Of a stretch of 64,000 bases of DNA, positions 18,767-29,047 are shown one piece after another. Positions within the stretch are counted from its first letter, which is position 1, and every line of letters starts with the position of its first letter. Where the stretch lies: NCBI GenBank assembly GCA_029834535.1, contig JAQMWT010000695.1, positions 124,001 through 188,000 on the forward strand. Direction: 5' to 3'. The notes under the pieces were generated by a model. It ran no database searches. It saw nothing but the letters and a program-made list of their open reading frames with translations, and was not told the origin of the DNA. This stretch comes from Chrysophaeum taylorii (Eukaryota; Sar; Pelagophyceae; Pelagomonadales; Pelagomonadaceae). The translations under genes were made by a program, and so were the position numbers.

Positions 18767-19907
18767 TAATGAACGTGAATAATAATAATAATAACTCTCA
18801 CTGTAATTGGTGTGGGTGTTTTTTTTTACATCGTCGGCGGCGAGCATGATTTTCATTTTTACTAAAGGCGGCCTGATACATATATCCCTGGTACTTTCCT
18901 CTGCACCTGCTGTGCGATTTCTCCTCATGTTGTTTCTTCTGCGGGTCGGTTTGCCTCGCGTTTTTTCGGCCCGTTTTGCTTTTCGACGCGTGTGACAGCC
19001 AAATCCGTAAGTGGCGAAAAAAAAAAGATATGAGCAATCAGGCAGATCTGGAAAAGCCACCCATTTTTTGAATGACTGCTACAAGGTGTCTTATTACCAT
19101 TCCACCACGTAACGTTCACGGGGCGCGCGGCGACGAGGCTGCGATTGCGACGGCCGCGAAGAACGCGAACCGCATGGCCACGAAGAGGATCCACGAGGCT
19201 GCGATCGCCAGGAGTCGCGGCGTTGAAGCCTAAGACGAAAATGCGGTTGGCACCACCGGCGAAAATGGTGCGGTAGATGGATGCGAGCATGACAATCAGG
19301 TTGCGGTCGCCACGAGGTGCAAGGACGCGGAATGCAACGGCGCAAAATCTAGCGAGACACCAGCCATGACAAAAGCCAAAGACGACAATGCTCTCTCTCA
19401 CCACCACCAGCGAAACTGGTGAGGTAGATGAATTCGAGAATGGCAACCAGGTCGAGGATGGCAACCGTGCTGCGAGACGACAGAAACATAACACGGTCCT
19501 AAAGCGTCGACGGTGCCTGCCACCTTGGTTCTGACGATGTTGCGGCACATGAACGAAAAACCTCTATGCGAGACGACGACATGCTCGCACGCGTCTGCGT
19601 TGTGACGCGAACGCTAGCGATGCTTGCGCCATAAGAACGGTCGAAGCTCAGGCTGCCAGTGAGCGGCCGTGCTACTCCCGCGTCTGATACGTTCGAACGC
19701 ACGAAAACAGAACTTTGCCTTCGTACACCACCCGGGCCAAAGAATTTCGGATCCGTTTCGTGTCGAACATACTGAAAAAAGACTGATGAGCTGGTGTCGA
19801 CGGTTTCGCCAACGCACAAATCTTCGAGAGGGTTAATTTTTCAACCAAAGTGCTTGCTTTGGGAAGAAAAAAAAAGGGGTGAATTGGGTGAATTTTTTTC
19901 AAACGTG
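18767..19907. other. 1.1 kb with no intact gene; decayed tandem repeat
   Basis: No intact coding region was recognised. Around 19200-19460 two diverged copies of a unit of about 151 bp can be aligned (copies begin near 19251 and 19402). On the minus strand both translate to similar peptides (IYRTIFAGGANRIF and IYLTSFAGGGER). The period is not a multiple of three, so the copies are in different frames. It may be the remnant of a repeat-protein gene. The 3' part presumably contains the rhomboid promoter. Confidence 0.35.
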
Positions 19908-20738
19908 ATGCCTGGAACAGTCGAGATTAGCCGCGTCAACGACGTCGAGTCGCAGTCCGACGAAACGCGACTCAAGCGCTACATCAGATGCCTGGAAGGT
20001 CGCTACTTTCCAGCGATGACGATTCTGCTTGTTCTCGTCCAGTTTTGCTTCTTCGTCGCAAACTGCGCTAAGCACGACGACGGCGACGAGTGCCTGGACC
20101 CGTCCGAATCCTTCGACGAGTACTTTTCGCACTGGATGTGGTGGACTCTGGGCTGCAGAGACCACGACAAGCGGCTCCAATTCTACCGTTACGGCTCGAG
20201 TGCCGTTTCGCACTACGGCGTAACGCACCTCATCCCTAACCTCGTCATCACGCTAGTCTTGGGCATTGACATGGAGCTATTCCATGGGCCGTGGCGCGTG
20301 CTGTGCGTTTGGGTGGTCAGCCACTGCGTTGGGCTCTGGACATACTCGGGCCTGACGAACTTATTTGGCCCAAACTCCATTCGGAAGCTCGTGGGCTCGA
20401 GCGGCGCTGCCTACGGCTTGATGGGCTGTCGTGTTTCGAACATCGCGCTCAACTTCGACACGATGCCACGCCAGGAAGCTTTGACGAGAATTTTGTTGGT
20501 CGTGCTCTTTTTGGCCGCCGACGTTTACACATACGCCGCTGATCGATCTTCCTCGGTCGCTTACCTCGCGCACTGGGGTGGGGCCGCCGGGGGCCTCCTC
20601 GCCGGCTTCGCAGTCTTTCGGAACTACGTCGTCCAGGAAGGGGAGACCATCGCCAGTTTTGTCCTCCTCGCCATCCTCGCGCCGGCCTGCGTCATTGTTG
20701 CAATTGCCACCTACCTCCCAAAGCCCGTCCCGTGCTAG
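19908..20738 (+). CDS. Rhomboid-family intramembrane serine protease
   Basis: The predicted protein has 276 residues. The frame is open further upstream, but the first good ATG is 19908. The protein has about six to seven hydrophobic spans. Rhomboid hallmarks are present: the loop-1 region after TM1, SHYGVTHLIPN (about 101-111, equivalent to the HxxxN motif), the nucleophile motif GSSGAAYG with Ser165, and AHWGGAAGGLLAG with His222 as the second catalytic residue. Both dyad residues are present, so it is likely active. Rhomboids cut single-pass membrane proteins within the bilayer. Sequence alone does not distinguish secretory-pathway from organellar location. The next gene downstream is convergent, 213 bp away. 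Confidence 0.9.
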   Translation: MPGTVEISRVNDVESQSDETRLKRYIRCLEGRYFPAMTILLVLVQFCFFVANCAKHDDGDECLDPSESFDEYFSHWMWWTLGCRDHDKRLQFYRYGSSAVSHYGVTHLIPNLVITLVLGIDMELFHGPWRVLCVWVVSHCVGLWTYSGLTNLFGPNSIRKLVGSSGAAYGLMGCRVSNIALNFDTMPRQEALTRILLVVLFLAADVYTYAADRSSSVAYLAHWGGAAGGLLAGFAVFRNYVVQEGETIASFVLLAILAPACVIVAIATYLPKPVPC

Positions 20739-20951
20739 TTTTCGACCGTCTCCGTGACTGCTGGCCCGGAAGCATACTACGGCAAGCGACATCCTCCGGC
20801 CCCAAACCTCGGCGCTTGTGTGTTCTTCCTCCTGGCGGCAGGATTTTTGTACTTTCCTGGATCAATCCATCTATAGTTTTCTCAAGCAGGCTAATCTCTA
20901 TTTTTGTTGTAGAAGGTCTTCTTTTTGCCCAGACAAACTAAATTGCCCCAT

Positions 20952-23645
20952 CTACGAATGTCCGTGGTTGGCAGTACATGGGAGATGCGGTAGAAGGTCA
21001 GCTGCCACGGACGCCGTGCTCACCCTCGGACTGCTAGCGATCTCGCGCAGGCTTCGGCCGATGCTTGCGAGAGTCTGCAACGGCAAACTTCCCACGACGC
21101 CGTCGCGAACGGCGCAGTAGATCCACGGTAAGACGTACTGCGCATACTGCTTCTTTTCCATCATCAAAATTGCCATGGCATGAAAGAGCTCGTAGAGAAC
21201 AGGCGGGTCGAGGCTTGGCAACATCGAGCTGCCGACAAGCTCCTCTCGCGCGAGAAAACACAACAACGTCCTCGTGTGTTTTGATTTGAGCACAAGTTTG
21301 ACGGCGGTATGAACGTCGTTGTCTCGAAGACATGCCTCGACAACGGGCCACACTACATTGCTGCTGAGCCTCGGTGGCGGCGCGGGGTGTTGTTGATACT
21401 TTGGCGCCGTCGACGTGGTGGTCCTTCGACCACCCTTTCGGATCAATCGACTTGCGCACAACGGCGACATGCTATTCACGTTGGCCTCCAGTGAATCGAC
21501 AGATCTCCTAAGATGTTGCAACTCGCGAAGCAGCATCGCAGCCTCCGATGCGTTGCCCGACGCGCAAGTCTGCGAACGCGTCGGATTCATGGTTTGGGGT
21601 GCGTGGCTATATGGTCCGCGAGTTCGCCCACAAGTTTTCACTCTTGCGTGATTGTGTCGTCGTCCCGAACGTCTTTCGTAGCCCCGATAGTGTATCTCCT
21701 CGACTGAAGCTCGATTGACAACATGCGATGCGGTCTTCGGCCGTTCTAAGCGAGGGTTGACTTTGGCGGCAGCCGCGCGGTCGGCTGTGCGACAACTTGC
21801 CTTTTGTGTTTCCTGTTCTGTAGGTGGCGGCCACCCCGCATCTCGACAGTTTGCCACAGTCGGCTGTTCTGGCATCACTGGCGATGCTGAAGAGTCATCA
21901 ACGCCCTTGGGAAACAACGTCTTTCGTCCGCAGGTATTTCGCAGCTTGGCTTGGAGCGTGTCGTCCCCGTGAATTATGGATGTTCCCCCCAAGTGAACCG
22001 CGGGAGGGCGCTGGGGCTGGCTTTCAACGAATTGACAGCAACAACAACAACAACAATGGTCCTCTTCTTTCTTTTGCACCACCATGGACGAGGGTGCAGC
22101 GTGCTTCTTTGCAGGTACTACGGACGCCGAAGTGACACGCGGGTGCAGATCTTTCCAATATTCGTTGCGTGGGGGCGACTGTGGTCGACGAGTACGATAC
22201 CCGCGGTATCGCGCTTGCACTGCTATTATCAATTCAGTGACTTTTTTTTTGTTGATCGACCGTGTTTCGTCGTTCATGCAGCCGATGTGGCTCGCGCTGT
22301 TGTTGTTTTTATAGATGAAACTACGACGACAGCTCATCACCGCGTTGCATCGATAGAGCGCCTGAAATTTGACTAGCCCGCTGAAGCTGCGACGTTCCCC
22401 CCCTTTCGCGATTTCTTGGGCTCTTTGTCCTTGCTGAATTGCGCGCAGATGGGCACTCGTATCTCGCCGAATGCTCAGGCCGCGTCGAAGTGCTTGAATG
22501 CGCGTACAAGACCAAACGACGTTCGCGCTGCACCACCATGCTCGTAGATCACGCTGTAGGCGAATTGCCGCGGCCTTTCGTCTGCGAAGACGGCGCCTTA
22601 CCTCGATGCCGCGTGCAATCGCCTGGACGGGCACAGCAGATTTGTTCCGCAGCAGTGCGCGTGCTCTGACCAAAGCCGTGCGTCCGCGATGCACTGATTG
22701 CACTCGAATCGCGGAGCCCGTTTGCACACGAAGGTGGCGCCTCACCCGAATACTGCGCACGAACGCCTGGATGCGCAGAGAAGACGAGATGCACAGTCGC
22801 GCCAACAAGCGGGATTTTGTCCTAGCTATGCACCCACGATAGAATGACTGTATGCGGACAACTGCGATCAGTCGCTCGCGAAGACGGCGCCTGACCCCGA
22901 CGCCACGTTGGATGGCCTGGATGCGGACGACGGAAGACGTTTCGGCCCGGTGGCGCATTCGCGCTCTTCGAATCCACCGTGCTTCGCGGCCCCTACACAG
23001 CGATTGCAGTCGAACTGCCGAGCAAATACGCGATCGCGCACGCCGCCTGTTTTCGCGGCCTCGTTGAAGCGCCTGGATACGCAAGGCAGAAATTGTCGTT
23101 TGCGACCGGTATTCTCGGACCAGTTGTGTTCTTGCCCTGGCTTGTCGTCTGCGGTGCATCGCCTGCAGTCTATTGACTGCCAAAATGAAACATCGCGCGA
23201 GTTGTCTGCTCGCGCGGCCCCGATGGAGCGCTTGAATAACATTGGCCGCAGCACGGACTTTCGAAGCGCAAAGACATCTTCTCCTCACTATGTAACCGCG
23301 CTGCAGAGCTTGCAGCCGCAAGAGCTTCCACCACATGGCGGCGGCGGCGGCGGCTTTTTTGGTTCTCGTTGCCCGCCGCCGCATCACCCACGATTGGAGT
23401 CTCGACGCGGACTCGAGCGCTCTTCGACGTTGCTGCCTCGCTCTTCGGCCACGCTGTTGTGTTTGCAGTCGCACGCATGCCCATCGCTGCCGTCCAACGT
23501 GTCGTCGTCGTCGTCGTCGTCTTCTCCTTCGATACGTCGCCTGCACGCGCCGAGCGGCGTATCCCAACGAAGCGTAGATCTTTCTCGCTCTAAGACCGCG
23601 CAGCAATGCTTGGAGCCTCGTCGCTGCTTTATTGCGGCGGTACAC
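20952..23645 (-). CDS. Large IQ-motif (calmodulin-binding) repeat protein, 5' end uncertain
   Basis: About 897 codons are open. The first two thirds carry about 18 IQ-like motifs (IQALQRGRENRR, IQAIQRGVGVRR, IQSFYRGCIAR, VQARYRGYRTRR and others) spaced 20-30 residues apart, the pattern of calmodulin/EF-hand light-chain binding arms such as ASPM or myosin necks. No motor domain is present. The C-terminal 130 residues form a helical, Leu-rich domain of unknown family (VYELF-like helices ending near HLPCTANHGHS). No in-frame ATG precedes the first IQ motif: the frame stays open upstream to about 23830, ending at a stop without an ATG. A 5' exon between 23650 and 24000 is therefore likely, and the given start (GTG at 23645) is only a minimum. 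A cytoskeletal role is inferred. Confidence 0.75.
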   Translation of the reverse strand: MYRRNKAATRLQALLRGLRARKIYASLGYAARRVQATYRRRRRRRRRRHVGRQRWACVRLQTQQRGRRARQQRRRALESASRLQSWVMRRRATRTKKAAAAAAMWWKLLRLQALQRGYIVRRRCLCASKVRAAANVIQALHRGRASRQLARCFILAVNRLQAMHRRRQARARTQLVREYRSQTTISALRIQALQRGRENRRRARSRICSAVRLQSLCRGREARWIRRARMRHRAETSSVVRIQAIQRGVGVRRRLRERLIAVVRIQSFYRGCIARTKSRLLARLCISSSLRIQAFVRSIRVRRHLRVQTGSAIRVQSVHRGRTALVRARALLRNKSAVPVQAIARGIEVRRRLRRRKAAAIRLQRDLRAWWCSANVVWSCTRIQALRRGLSIRRDTSAHLRAIQQGQRAQEIAKGGERRSFSGLVKFQALYRCNAVMSCRRSFIYKNNNSASHIGCMNDETRSINKKKVTELIIAVQARYRGYRTRRPQSPPRNEYWKDLHPRVTSASVVPAKKHAAPSSMVVQKKEEDHCCCCCCCQFVESQPQRPPAVHLGGTSIIHGDDTLQAKLRNTCGRKTLFPKGVDDSSASPVMPEQPTVANCRDAGWPPPTEQETQKASCRTADRAAAAKVNPRLERPKTASHVVNRASVEEIHYRGYERRSGRRHNHARVKTCGRTRGPYSHAPQTMNPTRSQTCASGNASEAAMLLRELQHLRRSVDSLEANVNSMSPLCASRLIRKGGRRTTTSTAPKYQQHPAPPPRLSSNVVWPVVEACLRDNDVHTAVKLVLKSKHTRTLLCFLAREELVGSSMLPSLDPPVLYELFHAMAILMMEKKQYAQYVLPWIYCAVRDGVVGSLPLQTLASIGRSLREIASSPRVSTASVAADLLPHLPCTANHGHS

Positions 23646-24001
23646 AAATAATAGAGATGATGATTTGTCGCCATTATCTTGCGCAGCAGCAGCAGCAGCA
23701 GCAGCATCAACAACAACAAGCCTTCGGCGGCGGCGCTGGAGCGCGAGGAGTGCTTGCTTCGAAACCTCGTCGGGTACGTTCGCGTGTTGGCTCCAGCGAT
23801 GCCGCGCGAGGAAGGTGCGAGCGCGCGCCTACGAACTATTACAATCAAGGGGTCGTCCGTCGTCGACAGTGTCGCAAGCAACACATTGACCCGGGGCCGA
23901 CCTGCAGCGCGTTGGCGGCAGCAGCATGTAAACGACCCTCCATGTCGTAGGGTAAGGGGCGGGTGGACCCTGTTATCGGAAGGAAAAGGGCGACGAGGAT
24001 C

Positions 24002-25045
24002 ATGTCTGCCACTGATTTGGGTCTCCGGGCGAGCCTGAAGAAGCGCGAGAAGGTGACGGGGACGCAGGGCGTGGGCGTGCACAACCGCGTTCAGCCGCAA
24101 GACTTGGATGCCGAGGATCATTTGCTGGTGGTGAACCTGGTAAAGTCGCGGCGTCTGCCGCTGACCTCGTTGACTGGGCAGACAAACGCCCGCGTGGATT
24201 TCCGGCTGGACGTCTCCGGGGAGTCGCTCCACGGGTGGAACAAGCTCCAGAAGCAGGTGTCGTCGACCCAGTACAGCACGACGGACCCGCAATGGTCGCC
24301 ACCGGAGCGATTCGAATTTATCGTCCACGACGTCCATAGCGCGAGACTCATACTCACCATCTCCGATCAGTCGTATTGCGGAATCGATCGGTCGCGGTGC
24401 CTCGCGAGCGTTCGGGTCAAGTCGCTGCTGGAGACCCTGGAGACCCGTGGCATTCATAAGGAGGTGTCTATGGTGTCGGTGGTTGATTCCGAGCAACAGC
24501 GTCATCTCCGGGGGGTGGAGATGGACCTTCCGCTGTACTCTGAAAAAGACGGGAGCGAGTGGCCGGGCGCCTCTATCACTGTCCAGTTGAGCCTAACGCC
24601 CAAGCCCCGGGCCTTCCGTTTCATCCGCGACGCGGTATGGGAGTACACGAAGCTCGCCCCGAACTCGCCCTCGCCTACGGACGAGCCCGTCGAGCCCGGC
24701 AAGTACGCCGACGAGACGGTGGCTTACTTTGGGAGCTTTTCCGAGGTCGCGCCTGCCGTGCCTCCTATGTACGACGTCGTCGAGGAGTGGTTTGTGGAGA
24801 GCAACGGCACCTCGGGTTGGAACTACGCGTGGACCTTTTGGAGCAAGCGCTGGCTCAAGGACTACTGGCCGGCGGCCACCTATGCGCGCCGCCGCTGGAT
24901 CCGAGTCTTGAAGCTCAAAGAAGACGCGGATCCCACCGACCTCGAAGAGGTTATATTCCACGCTCTCCCGGACCCGCCGGACCCCGTGCACCCCCCCGTG
25001 ACCGTCGGCCTCTGCTTGTGCTGCATCACCATATCGGGCTACTGA
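24002..25045 (+). CDS. C2 domain plus DysF-like C-terminal protein
   Basis: The predicted protein has 347 residues from the ATG at 24002. A C2 fold spans about 38-150 (LLVVNLVKSRRLPLTSLTG, TTDPQWSPPERFEF, LILTISDQSYCGIDR). The second half contains a DysF/peroxin C-type signature: EEWFVESNGTSGWNYAW (about 263) and YARRRWIRVLKL (about 296), with conserved Trp and an Arg-rich motif. Dysferlin-type DysF modules occur in ferlins and in yeast peroxins that shape peroxisomes and ER contacts; C2 domains bind lipid, often with calcium. No transmembrane segment is evident, so peripheral membrane association is inferred. The upstream region is shared with the divergent IQ-repeat gene. Confidence 0.8.
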   Translation: MSATDLGLRASLKKREKVTGTQGVGVHNRVQPQDLDAEDHLLVVNLVKSRRLPLTSLTGQTNARVDFRLDVSGESLHGWNKLQKQVSSTQYSTTDPQWSPPERFEFIVHDVHSARLILTISDQSYCGIDRSRCLASVRVKSLLETLETRGIHKEVSMVSVVDSEQQRHLRGVEMDLPLYSEKDGSEWPGASITVQLSLTPKPRAFRFIRDAVWEYTKLAPNSPSPTDEPVEPGKYADETVAYFGSFSEVAPAVPPMYDVVEEWFVESNGTSGWNYAWTFWSKRWLKDYWPAATYARRRWIRVLKLKEDADPTDLEEVIFHALPDPPDPVHPPVTVGLCLCCITISGY

Positions 25046-25061
25046 GGCGCGCAAAAAAAAT

Positions 25062-25100
<39 letters not shown>

Positions 25101-25149
25101 GGCATTGCCTTCTTCCGATCTACTGTACTGTCTGTCAATAAGGGACGCG

Positions 25150-25182
<33 letters not shown>
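25062..25182. repeat. Paired (ATC)n microsatellites
   Basis: Thirteen ATC units at 25062-25100 and eleven at 25150-25182 flank a 49-bp unique stretch in the 337-bp gap between two convergent genes. Confidence 0.95.
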
Positions 25183-25382
25183 GGAACGCAGGCTCGGGGT
25201 CGTCGTCGATAAGGTGGGGGAGGTTCGTGGTTCTGCGGGGGATCGGACACGGTGCTCGAAAAGCCGCGAGTTTAGGAAGTGGGGCGTGCCGATGACGGCA
25301 AGTGCTTCCTTTTTATTTCTTTGTGGCGCTCGGTGGTTTTTTTGCTTTGGATCGTTTTTTTTTTTGAGGTGCGAGCAGCACA

Positions 25383-26555
25383 TTAGTCGACCTCATCCAC
25401 TTCTTCAAGATCGGGGATGTCGTCGTCGTCGTCGTCGTCGGCGGCGGCGCCACCACCTCCCGGAGGTCCCCCAAAGCCGCCGGCGCCCGCGCCGGCGCCC
25501 ATGCCGGCGCCCATGCCGGCACCCATGCCGGCGCCCATGCCGGCACCCATGCCACCCCCCATGGAGGACATGAGCTTCTGGAGGACCGGGCCAATCTCTG
25601 GGTCGTTCATGTACTCCATGACCTTGGCGGGGTTGGGCTGGCCCCCGCTCATCATGTCTTGGAAGGCCGCCATGACCTTGGGATTCTGCATGGCGGTGGC
25701 CATGCTGGGGTCCAATCCGGGCATGGCGCCCATGCTGGGTATGTCGTCGGCGGGTGCCGAGGCGGCCTTGGCCGCTTCCTCGGCGTCCTGCTGGCGCTTG
25801 CGGCGTGCGGCCTCGGCCTTGCGCTTGTCAAGGTCGGCCTTGCGCTGCTGCTCGCGCTCCTCGGCACCCCGGGCCGAAGCCTTGTCCTTGACGAAGTCGC
25901 AGAGGTCGCTGAGCTCGGGGTCAAAGTCGATCTTTTGGGCGGCGGCGAGATCGAGGTTGGCCAGGACCCAATCTCCCAGGAGCCGGCGCGCCTTGCCCCT
26001 TGTTTTGAGGGCCTTGGCCGAATCGGGGTTGATCTCGAGGGCCGCGTCGCAGTCGCTCGCCGCTGCTTTGGGCCTCTCGAGCTTGAGGAGAATGTCGGCG
26101 CGCTTCGCGAGGGTCGAGGCCGAAAGGCATGCCGTCGCTGCCTCGGCCTCGAGGGCCTCGGTATAGAGCGCGACGGCGTCGGCAAATTTTCCCTCGGACG
26201 CGGCAGCTATAGCCGCCGACTTTTTCGAGCCCGCGACGCTCCAGTCGGCGTCGTCCGGGGCCTCGGCCGCGTTTTTCGGCACCGGCAGCACCGGTTCGCT
26301 CTCGGGCGCCATCGTTCCGTCGTCCTCAGAGCGGGAAGGAGGCTCCGCCGCCGCCGCCGCTGCTGCTGCAGGAACCTCCTCCTCGAGGCCCGGCATCTCA
26401 TCGTCCTCCTCTTCGACTTCGTAGGGCTCGCCGTCGACGAAACTCTTGAGGAATCGGAGCTCGGGCTCGTCCAGGAGCGTCGGGTCCGCGCGGCAGGCCT
26501 TGACCACCGCTTCGGCCGCCCCGAGGCAGTTCGCGATCTCCTTCGGAAGCGGCAT
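25383..26555 (-). CDS. ST13: Hsc70-interacting protein (Hip/ST13 homologue)
   Basis: The predicted protein has 390 residues. The frame is open to 26741 but the ATG at 26553-26555 begins the family-like N-terminus [18 protein letters not shown]. It has an N-terminal dimerisation-like region with [13 protein letters not shown] (about 30), an acidic linker, three TPRs at about 105-225 ([36 protein letters not shown]), a charged helix, and a C-terminal STI1-type domain ([30 protein letters not shown]). A GMGA repeat takes the place of the GGMP repeat of animal Hip. Hip binds the Hsc70 ATPase domain and stabilises its ADP state in the cytosol. The C-terminus is [10 protein letters not shown], resembling the EEVD tail of Hsp70/Hsp90. 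It is divergent from the diflavin reductase with 41 bp between starts. Confidence 0.9.
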   Translation of the reverse strand: MPLPKEIANCLGAAEAVVKACRADPTLLDEPELRFLKSFVDGEPYEVEEEDDEMPGLEEEVPAAAAAAAAEPPSRSEDDGTMAPESEPVLPVPKNAAEAPDDADWSVAGSKKSAAIAAASEGKFADAVALYTEALEAEAATACLSASTLAKRADILLKLERPKAAASDCDAALEINPDSAKALKTRGKARRLLGDWVLANLDLAAAQKIDFDPELSDLCDFVKDKASARGAEEREQQRKADLDKRKAEAARRKRQQDAEEAAKAASAPADDIPSMGAMPGLDPSMATAMQNPKVMAAFQDMMSGGQPNPAKVMEYMNDPEIGPVLQKLMSSMGGGMGAGMGAGMGAGMGAGMGAGAGAGGFGGPPGGGGAAADDDDDDDIPDLEEVDEVD

Positions 26556-26596
26556 GGGCACCTTTCGTCGTCGTCGTCGAAGGTTCCGGAACAAGG
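26556..26596. promoter_or_regulatory. 41-bp divergent promoter region
   Basis: It lies between the start codons of the Hip and methionine synthase reductase genes and contains a (GTC)n run and aaggttccggaac, a short palindrome-like element (gttccggaac). No TATA element is visible. Confidence 0.4.
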
Positions 26597-29047
26597 ATGG
26601 ATCTGCCGGCTTACGTGGCCCTCTTCGGCGGCGGCGCCGAGGACGACGCGCGGAAGACGGGCCTCGAGGCCGTCCCCGTGTCGCGGAAGGCCGCCGCTTC
26701 GCTCGGCGAAATCGAGGTCTGCGTGATTGTGCTGGGACCAACGCAGGACGAAGGCGTCGATCGCTTCTGGCGCTACCTCAAGCGCCAGACCGACCCTTTG
26801 CCCAAGCTCCGGTATGCGGTTCGAGGAGGGAGGCCCGAGGTCGACGCCAAGCTCGCAGCCCTCGGCGCGACGCGCCTCATCGACGACGACGTACCGGGCG
26901 AGGCGACCGGAGCGTGGTGCGACCGCGTTCGAGTCGCCGCGGCGGCCGCGCCTCCCTCCGAAGAAGAGAAAGGAAAAAACACTTCGTCGTCGTCGGTGTG
27001 CGTGATGTACGCGTCGCAGACCGGGAACGCGCAGTCGATCGCCACCGAACTCGCGGAGCAGCTTGGGATTTCGGCGTATCCGTTGGACGCGTGGAAGAGC
27101 GCGGGCGGATTCGGGACGGGCGGTCTGAGCGTCGTCGTGGCGTCGACGACCGGCAACGGGGATGCCCCCGACAACGGCGAGCGGTTCTGGCGCGCCGTGC
27201 GGCGCCGCGACACTCCCCTCAACTTCCGGGGCGCAAAGTTCGCGGTGTTGGGGCTCGGCGACACGAACTACGACAAATTCTGCGGATTCGGGAAAGACGC
27301 CGACAAGCGCCTCGCCGACCTCGGCGCCGAGCGTTTCCTCGAACTCGCGTGCGCCGACGAGGCGACGGGCCTCGAAGCGACGGTCGATCCCTGGCTCCGG
27401 GCCCTCTGGGGCCGCCTCGTCGACGAAGGAATACGTTCGGAGATCCCGCGAAGCGCGCTCTCCGAGACGACCGAAAATGATTTCGAACTCGTAGAGCCGG
27501 ATCGCGTCGAGCGCCATGATGGTGGTCAGACCACCATCTTGGCGATCGACACGCGCCGCGCGCTCGCCGAATACCCCCGCGCCCTCGACGAACGCCTCCT
27601 CGCGCGTCCGCCGGCGCGACAAGAGGCAGAACCTCCGCTCGACTCGGCGCCGGGAGCCCCCTACTCGGCGGCGAATCCGTTTCCCGCCAGAGTCGTGGCG
27701 TCTCGAATCCTCTGCGACGCCCCCGATTCGACCGCGACCGTTCTTCGCGTGCCCCCCCCGAACGACGCCACCGCCTCGCCGCTCCTCAAGCGCGCGGCCA
27801 CCCAGGACCTGGCGGCGGCGGCCGCCGCGGTGGTTAGCGACGATTCGAAGAGTTTCGTCGTCGAGCTGCGTCGTCGCGTCGTCGAAGTCACTTTGAATGT
27901 CGAGGGCCTGTCGTACCAGCCCGGCGACTCGGTTGGCGTCCGGTGCCCCAACCCCGAAATCGCCGTGCGCGCCGTCGCGACTTGCGTGCGCCGCCGACAC
28001 CCCGAGTCCCTCGCCATCGTCGAAGAAGAAGATAAGCTCCGGAATCGCGTCGATCTCTCGGCCGCGCCGACCCGCTCGGTCCTCCGCGCCGTCGCCGAAT
28101 GGTGCTCGGACATCGACGACCGCGCCGTCTGTTTGCTTTTGAGCTCAAAGGCCGGGGCGAAGCTGTACGAAAAATACGTATCTCGACCCCGTCTCCGCGT
28201 CTTCGAGCTCCTCTCGCAACTCCCCTCCTGTTCCCCCGCGTTGAATGAGCTGCTCGCGACGCTCCCCCGACTCTCGGCCCGCTACTACTCGGTTGCCTCC
28301 TCCCCTCTCGTCGACCCTGCGACCCTCCGCTTCGCCTTCTCCGTGGTGCGCTTCGAGGCCGGCGGCCGAGTCGTCGACGGCGTCTGCACGACCTGGCTCG
28401 ACCGTATTGTCGCCACAAATCCGGTCATCCCCGTCTTCGTCAAGACCTCCTCCGACGCCTTTCGCCCCCCGGACGATCCCGCCGCGCCCATCGTCATGAT
28501 CGGCCCCGGCACGGGCGTCGCTCCCTTCGTCGGCTTCCTCGACCACCGCGCGTTCCGCTCGCCCCCTCCTGCCCCCCGTCTCCCCGGGTCGCGCCCGGCG
28601 CTCCCCGGCTCGCGCCCGGCACTCGCTCGCCCGGCTGCGCGCACCCTCTTGCCCGAGACCACGCTCTACTTTGGCTGCCGCGCTCGCGACCTCGACTGGA
28701 TCTACCGGGACGAGATGAACGCCCATCTCGCCCGGGGTACTCTCTCGAACCTCCGGTGTGCCTTCTCGCGCGAAAACAGCACCACCAAGGTCTACGTCCA
28801 CCACCTCATGCGCCAAGACGCCAAGGTCCTCGCCGCCTTGATCGCCACCAAGGGCGCCGCCGTCTACGTCTGCGGCGACGGCTCTAATATGGCCCGCGAC
28901 GTCCACGCCGCCCTCGCCGACGTTCTCGTTTCCGCCGCCGTCGTCAACGACCTTCCCGCCGCCGAAGCCTACCTCGCCGCCATGAAAGATAACCACAAGT
29001 ACCTCCTCGACATATGGTCCCCCGTCGACGACTACGACGCTCCCTAA
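26597..29047 (+). CDS. MTRR: Methionine synthase reductase-like diflavin reductase
   Basis: The predicted protein has 816 residues from the ATG at 26597. A complete FMN/flavodoxin domain lies at about 133-275 ([42 protein letters not shown]). After a long linker come the FAD-binding ([26 protein letters not shown]) and NADPH-binding regions ([39 protein letters not shown]). It ends YLLDIWS plus eight residues. The long linker, [14 protein letters not shown] region and C-terminus match methionine synthase reductase better than P450 reductase. That enzyme uses NADPH to reactivate oxidised cobalamin in B12-dependent methionine synthase, in the cytosol. Residues about 38-115 resemble a second, degenerate C-terminal flavodoxin half. 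No methionine synthase gene is nearby. Confidence 0.88.
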   Translation: MDLPAYVALFGGGAEDDARKTGLEAVPVSRKAAASLGEIEVCVIVLGPTQDEGVDRFWRYLKRQTDPLPKLRYAVRGGRPEVDAKLAALGATRLIDDDVPGEATGAWCDRVRVAAAAAPPSEEEKGKNTSSSSVCVMYASQTGNAQSIATELAEQLGISAYPLDAWKSAGGFGTGGLSVVVASTTGNGDAPDNGERFWRAVRRRDTPLNFRGAKFAVLGLGDTNYDKFCGFGKDADKRLADLGAERFLELACADEATGLEATVDPWLRALWGRLVDEGIRSEIPRSALSETTENDFELVEPDRVERHDGGQTTILAIDTRRALAEYPRALDERLLARPPARQEAEPPLDSAPGAPYSAANPFPARVVASRILCDAPDSTATVLRVPPPNDATASPLLKRAATQDLAAAAAAVVSDDSKSFVVELRRRVVEVTLNVEGLSYQPGDSVGVRCPNPEIAVRAVATCVRRRHPESLAIVEEEDKLRNRVDLSAAPTRSVLRAVAEWCSDIDDRAVCLLLSSKAGAKLYEKYVSRPRLRVFELLSQLPSCSPALNELLATLPRLSARYYSVASSPLVDPATLRFAFSVVRFEAGGRVVDGVCTTWLDRIVATNPVIPVFVKTSSDAFRPPDDPAAPIVMIGPGTGVAPFVGFLDHRAFRSPPPAPRLPGSRPALPGSRPALARPAARTLLPETTLYFGCRARDLDWIYRDEMNAHLARGTLSNLRCAFSRENSTTKVYVHHLMRQDAKVLAALIATKGAAVYVCGDGSNMARDVHAALADVLVSAAVVNDLPAAEAYLAAMKDNHKYLLDIWSPVDDYDAP

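Noticed and set aside
26207-28000. 597-codon minus-strand open frame across the Hip/reductase start region
   Set aside because: It overlaps two well-supported genes antisense or out of frame, and its composition is that of a GC-rich shadow.
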